Positions 4,899 through 6,702 of a stretch of 6,702 bases of DNA are shown in pieces. The stretch comes from an uncultured Oscillospiraceae bacterium (GTDB lineage: Bacteria; Bacillota; Clostridia; Oscillospirales; Oscillospiraceae), in assembly GCA_934643765.1 (NCBI GenBank), contig CAKUCT010000111.1, forward strand, positions 1 to 6,702, written 5' to 3'. Position 1 is the stretch's first letter. Every line of letters starts with the position of its first letter. A program made the position numbers and the translations under genes. Below the pieces are notes generated by a model. The model saw nothing but the letters and a program-made list of their open reading frames with translations. It was not told the DNA's origin and made no database searches.

Positions 4899-5996
4899 TT
4901 ATAGGACATCAAGCCCTCTGGCCAGAATCGTGATGAAATCCTGCACGTTGGTGACAATCGTCGTCGCGGCCAGACTTCCTCGGTCGAGCAGCTTGTTGAC
5001 CACAAACTCGTCCGCGTCCACGCTGTAAAGATATACCGGCCGGACGGTTCCGTCCGGGAGCACGCGGAACGATGGCGTCATGTTTCCCGCCGCGATGGTG
5101 TGGAGCATGGTAGCAAGGCAAATAATCGTCGTGCACTTTTTGACAAGCTTTCGCATCTCGCCCTGGCCCCGGTACGCGTCTGCGATGACCTCCGGCAGCG
5201 GCCCGTCGTCGCGGATGGAGCCTGTGAGGACAAACGGAACGTTATTTTTGACCAGACTGTACATAATGCCGTTGTCGATTTTATAGTCGTCAATGAACCT
5301 CTCGATGGAGCCGCTGGCCCGAACCTTGTTGATGACGTCCAGATGATTATAATGCCCGTTCGGATGGGATTTTTGCGTATAGATATCCTGACCAAGGGCC
5401 GTGTGAAGAAGCGCTCCCTCTAAGTCGTGCGTGGCCAGGGCGTTTCCCGCGAGCAGGCCGTGCGCGTAGCCGTTTTCAATAAGCTTCTGCATGGCCCTTC
5501 TTGCGTCATAGTCAAAGGCGAACGCCGGGCCCATGACCCAGAGGATAGTTCCGTGCTCTTTTTCATAGCGCAGAAGCTCCATCAAATGGTCATAGTCGCG
5601 CGCGTAGGACGTTTCGCGGCTCCGGCCCTGCCGGAAAACGAACTGATCATCGTGCGCCGCCTCCGGATTTTCAAAGCCCTTCGTGTGCAGATAAATGCCG
5701 TCCTCGCCCTTTTCCGTCCGGCCCAGAATCACGCGGTCGCCCTGTTTCAGGTTCCGGTTCTCCACAACGTCGAGCCTGCCGTTTTCCCGCAGCACGACGC
5801 TTGCGTCCATGCGGCTCTCCTCCGCCAGACGCCACTGCCCCTCTACTTTAAAATACTCCGGATACATGGACGTGCTGTGGAATCCCTCCGGGGCCACGCC
5901 GTCCTTCGGAGCCGGCGCCCAAGCAGCGTCCGGGCTTTGCATCAGGCCGAGCGCCGCAAAATCCGGCGCATGGTAGGCAGGAAGTGAAAAAGCCAT
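4899..5996 (-). CDS. TIGR00300/LOR-SDH family protein, probable archaeal-type ornithine cyclodeaminase
   Basis: The 365-residue protein matches by eye the TIGR00300 family, which contains the NAD-dependent ornithine cyclodeaminase described from methanogens and the C-terminal half of cyanobacterial ArgZ/AgrE. That reaction is L-ornithine to L-proline plus NH4+. Family hallmarks: VAPEGFHSTSMYPEYFKVEG (34-53), VMGPAFAFD (154-162), HGLLAGNALATHDLEGALL (179-197), NGHYNHLDVINKVRASGSI (213-231), PFVLTGSIRDDGPLPEVI (254-271) and CLATMLHTIAAGNMTPS (293-309). Only about 33 residues precede the PEGF block, where I expect a LOR/SDH N-terminal domain of roughly 100 residues, so that domain seems reduced or absent. 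It is not related in sequence to the mu-crystallin-type cyclodeaminase. Start: AAAGGAG is 5 bases before the ATG. The gene lies 28 bases after the ornithine carbamoyltransferase stop, in one probable operon, which supports ornithine as substrate. Family is fairly sure; exact activity is inferred. Confidence 0.75.
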   Translation of the reverse strand: MAFSLPAYHAPDFAALGLMQSPDAAWAPAPKDGVAPEGFHSTSMYPEYFKVEGQWRLAEESRMDASVVLRENGRLDVVENRNLKQGDRVILGRTEKGEDGIYLHTKGFENPEAAHDDQFVFRQGRSRETSYARDYDHLMELLRYEKEHGTILWVMGPAFAFDYDARRAMQKLIENGYAHGLLAGNALATHDLEGALLHTALGQDIYTQKSHPNGHYNHLDVINKVRASGSIERFIDDYKIDNGIMYSLVKNNVPFVLTGSIRDDGPLPEVIADAYRGQGEMRKLVKKCTTIICLATMLHTIAAGNMTPSFRVLPDGTVRPVYLYSVDADEFVVNKLLDRGSLAATTIVTNVQDFITILARGLDVL

Positions 5997-6024
5997 GGTC
6001 TCTCCTTTCGGTTCTGCGCGGTTG

Positions 6025-6702
6025 TTACTTCAGCGTGGCGTACATGACAGCCTTGATGGTGTGCATGCGGTTCTCCGCCTCATCAAAGACAACCGACTGC
6101 GGCCCCAGGAACACTTCGTCCGAGACCTCCATCTCAGTGATGCCGAACTTTTCCGCAATCTGCTTGCCAATCGTCGTATCCGTGTCGTGGAAGGACGGCA
6201 GGCAGTGCATGAAAATGGCGTCCGGCTTTGCCATGGCCATCTTCTCGGCGTTGACCTGATAATTCTTCAGCAGCCGGATGCGCTCAGCCCAGACAGAGTC
6301 GGGCTCGCCCATTGAGACCCAGATATCGGTATACAAGACGTCTGCGTCCTTCGCACCCTCTTCCACGCTCTCGGTCAGCGTCACGGAGCCGCCGCTCTCC
6401 GCGGCATACTGCTTTGCAAGCGCCACCAGCTCTTCCGCCGGGAACAGCTCCTTCGGCGCGCAGGCGGTGAAATGAAGGCCCATCTTTGCGCAGGCGATCA
6501 TGAGAGAGTTTCCCATATTGTTGCGCGCGTCGCCGAAGTATGTAAACTTCAGGCCCTTGAGGCTGCCCTTTTTTTCCTCGATGGTCAGAAGATCGGCCAG
6601 CATCTGCGTCGGGTGGAACTCATCGGTCAGACCGTTCCAGACCGGGACGCCCGCGTTTGCGGCCAGCTCTTCGACAATCCTCTGGCTGAAGCCGCGGTAC
6701 TC
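6025..6702 (-). CDS. argF: Ornithine carbamoyltransferase, C-terminal two thirds (5' end outside window)
   Basis: Transfers a carbamoyl group between carbamoyl phosphate and ornithine to give citrulline; it serves arginine synthesis or, reversed, the arginine deiminase pathway. The visible 225 residues run in from the window edge with [14 protein letters not shown], so the ATG at 6603 is internal. Motifs: [44 protein letters not shown] (the SMG ornithine loop), MHCLPSFHD (catalytic Cys) and the C-terminal [15 protein letters not shown]. About 105 N-terminal residues, including the carbamoyl-phosphate STRT loop, are missing from view. The spacing and motif wording are those of the long ArcB/ArgI-like branch, so a catabolic role (arcB) is possible; the sequence here cannot settle direction. 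It is the upstream partner of the putative cyclodeaminase gene. Confidence 0.95.
   Translation of the reverse strand, partial: EYRGFSQRIVEELAANAGVPVWNGLTDEFHPTQMLADLLTIEEKKGSLKGLKFTYFGDARNNMGNSLMIACAKMGLHFTACAPKELFPAEELVALAKQYAAESGGSVTLTESVEEGAKDADVLYTDIWVSMGEPDSVWAERIRLLKNYQVNAEKMAMAKPDAIFMHCLPSFHDTDTTIGKQIAEKFGITEMEVSDEVFLGPQSVVFDEAENRMHTIKAVMYATLK

Noticed and set aside
5427..5987. A 186-codon plus-strand ORF opposite the cyclodeaminase-like gene
   Set aside because: Antisense shadow; no RBS and no recognisable motifs.
6025..6603. ATG at 6603 as the start of ornithine carbamoyltransferase
   Set aside because: It falls within the conserved HPTQM stretch; family sequence continues upstream to the window edge.

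Overview
The window looks like a chromosomal segment of a fairly GC-rich member of the Clostridia, most likely Oscillospiraceae/Ruminococcaceae-like. This is inferred from strong AGGAGG-type ribosome binding sites, GC-rich third codon positions, a DUF3786 protein, and the sequence character of the enzymes. There is no phage, IS element, CRISPR array, tRNA or rRNA. The genes are ordinary central-metabolism genes; the unusual material lies between them.

Layout, left to right. (1) 1-395, plus strand: C-terminal part of a DUF3786 protein. It converges on (2) a 109-residue cupin protein (787 to 458, minus strand), and the two share a 16-bp bidirectional terminator hairpin at 421-456. (3) 788-1290: a 503-base regulatory interval upstream of pyruvate kinase. 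It holds a near-consensus promoter at 919-947, a structured RNA of about 120 nt ending in a clear terminator (1048-1075), a second terminator-like hairpin (1103-1147), an extended -10 element and a 24-codon leader ORF. A 17-bp long-range helix (961-977 with 1094-1110) would compete with the second terminator, so the interval looks like an RNA-based attenuator or an unassigned small RNA. (4) 1291-2706, plus: pyruvate kinase. (5) 2707-3112: about 400 bases without a credible gene, packed with at least eight distinct hairpins and ending in the terminator of the next gene. (6) 4798 to 3113, minus: a PgcA-type phosphoglucomutase with its own good promoter at 4831-4859. (7) 5996 to 4899, minus: a protein of the TIGR00300/LOR-SDH family, which includes archaeal-type ornithine cyclodeaminase. 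(8) 6702 to 6025, minus, running off the window: ornithine carbamoyltransferase.

How the genes fit together. Ornithine carbamoyltransferase and the putative cyclodeaminase are 28 bases apart and co-directional, so they are probably one transcript handling ornithine: citrulline to or from ornithine, then ornithine to proline plus ammonia. Phosphoglucomutase (glucose-1-P/glucose-6-P) and pyruvate kinase (PEP to pyruvate, ATP) bracket glycolysis and converge on the hairpin-rich spacer. The most interesting regions are the pyk leader, the hairpin array and the ornithine gene pair.
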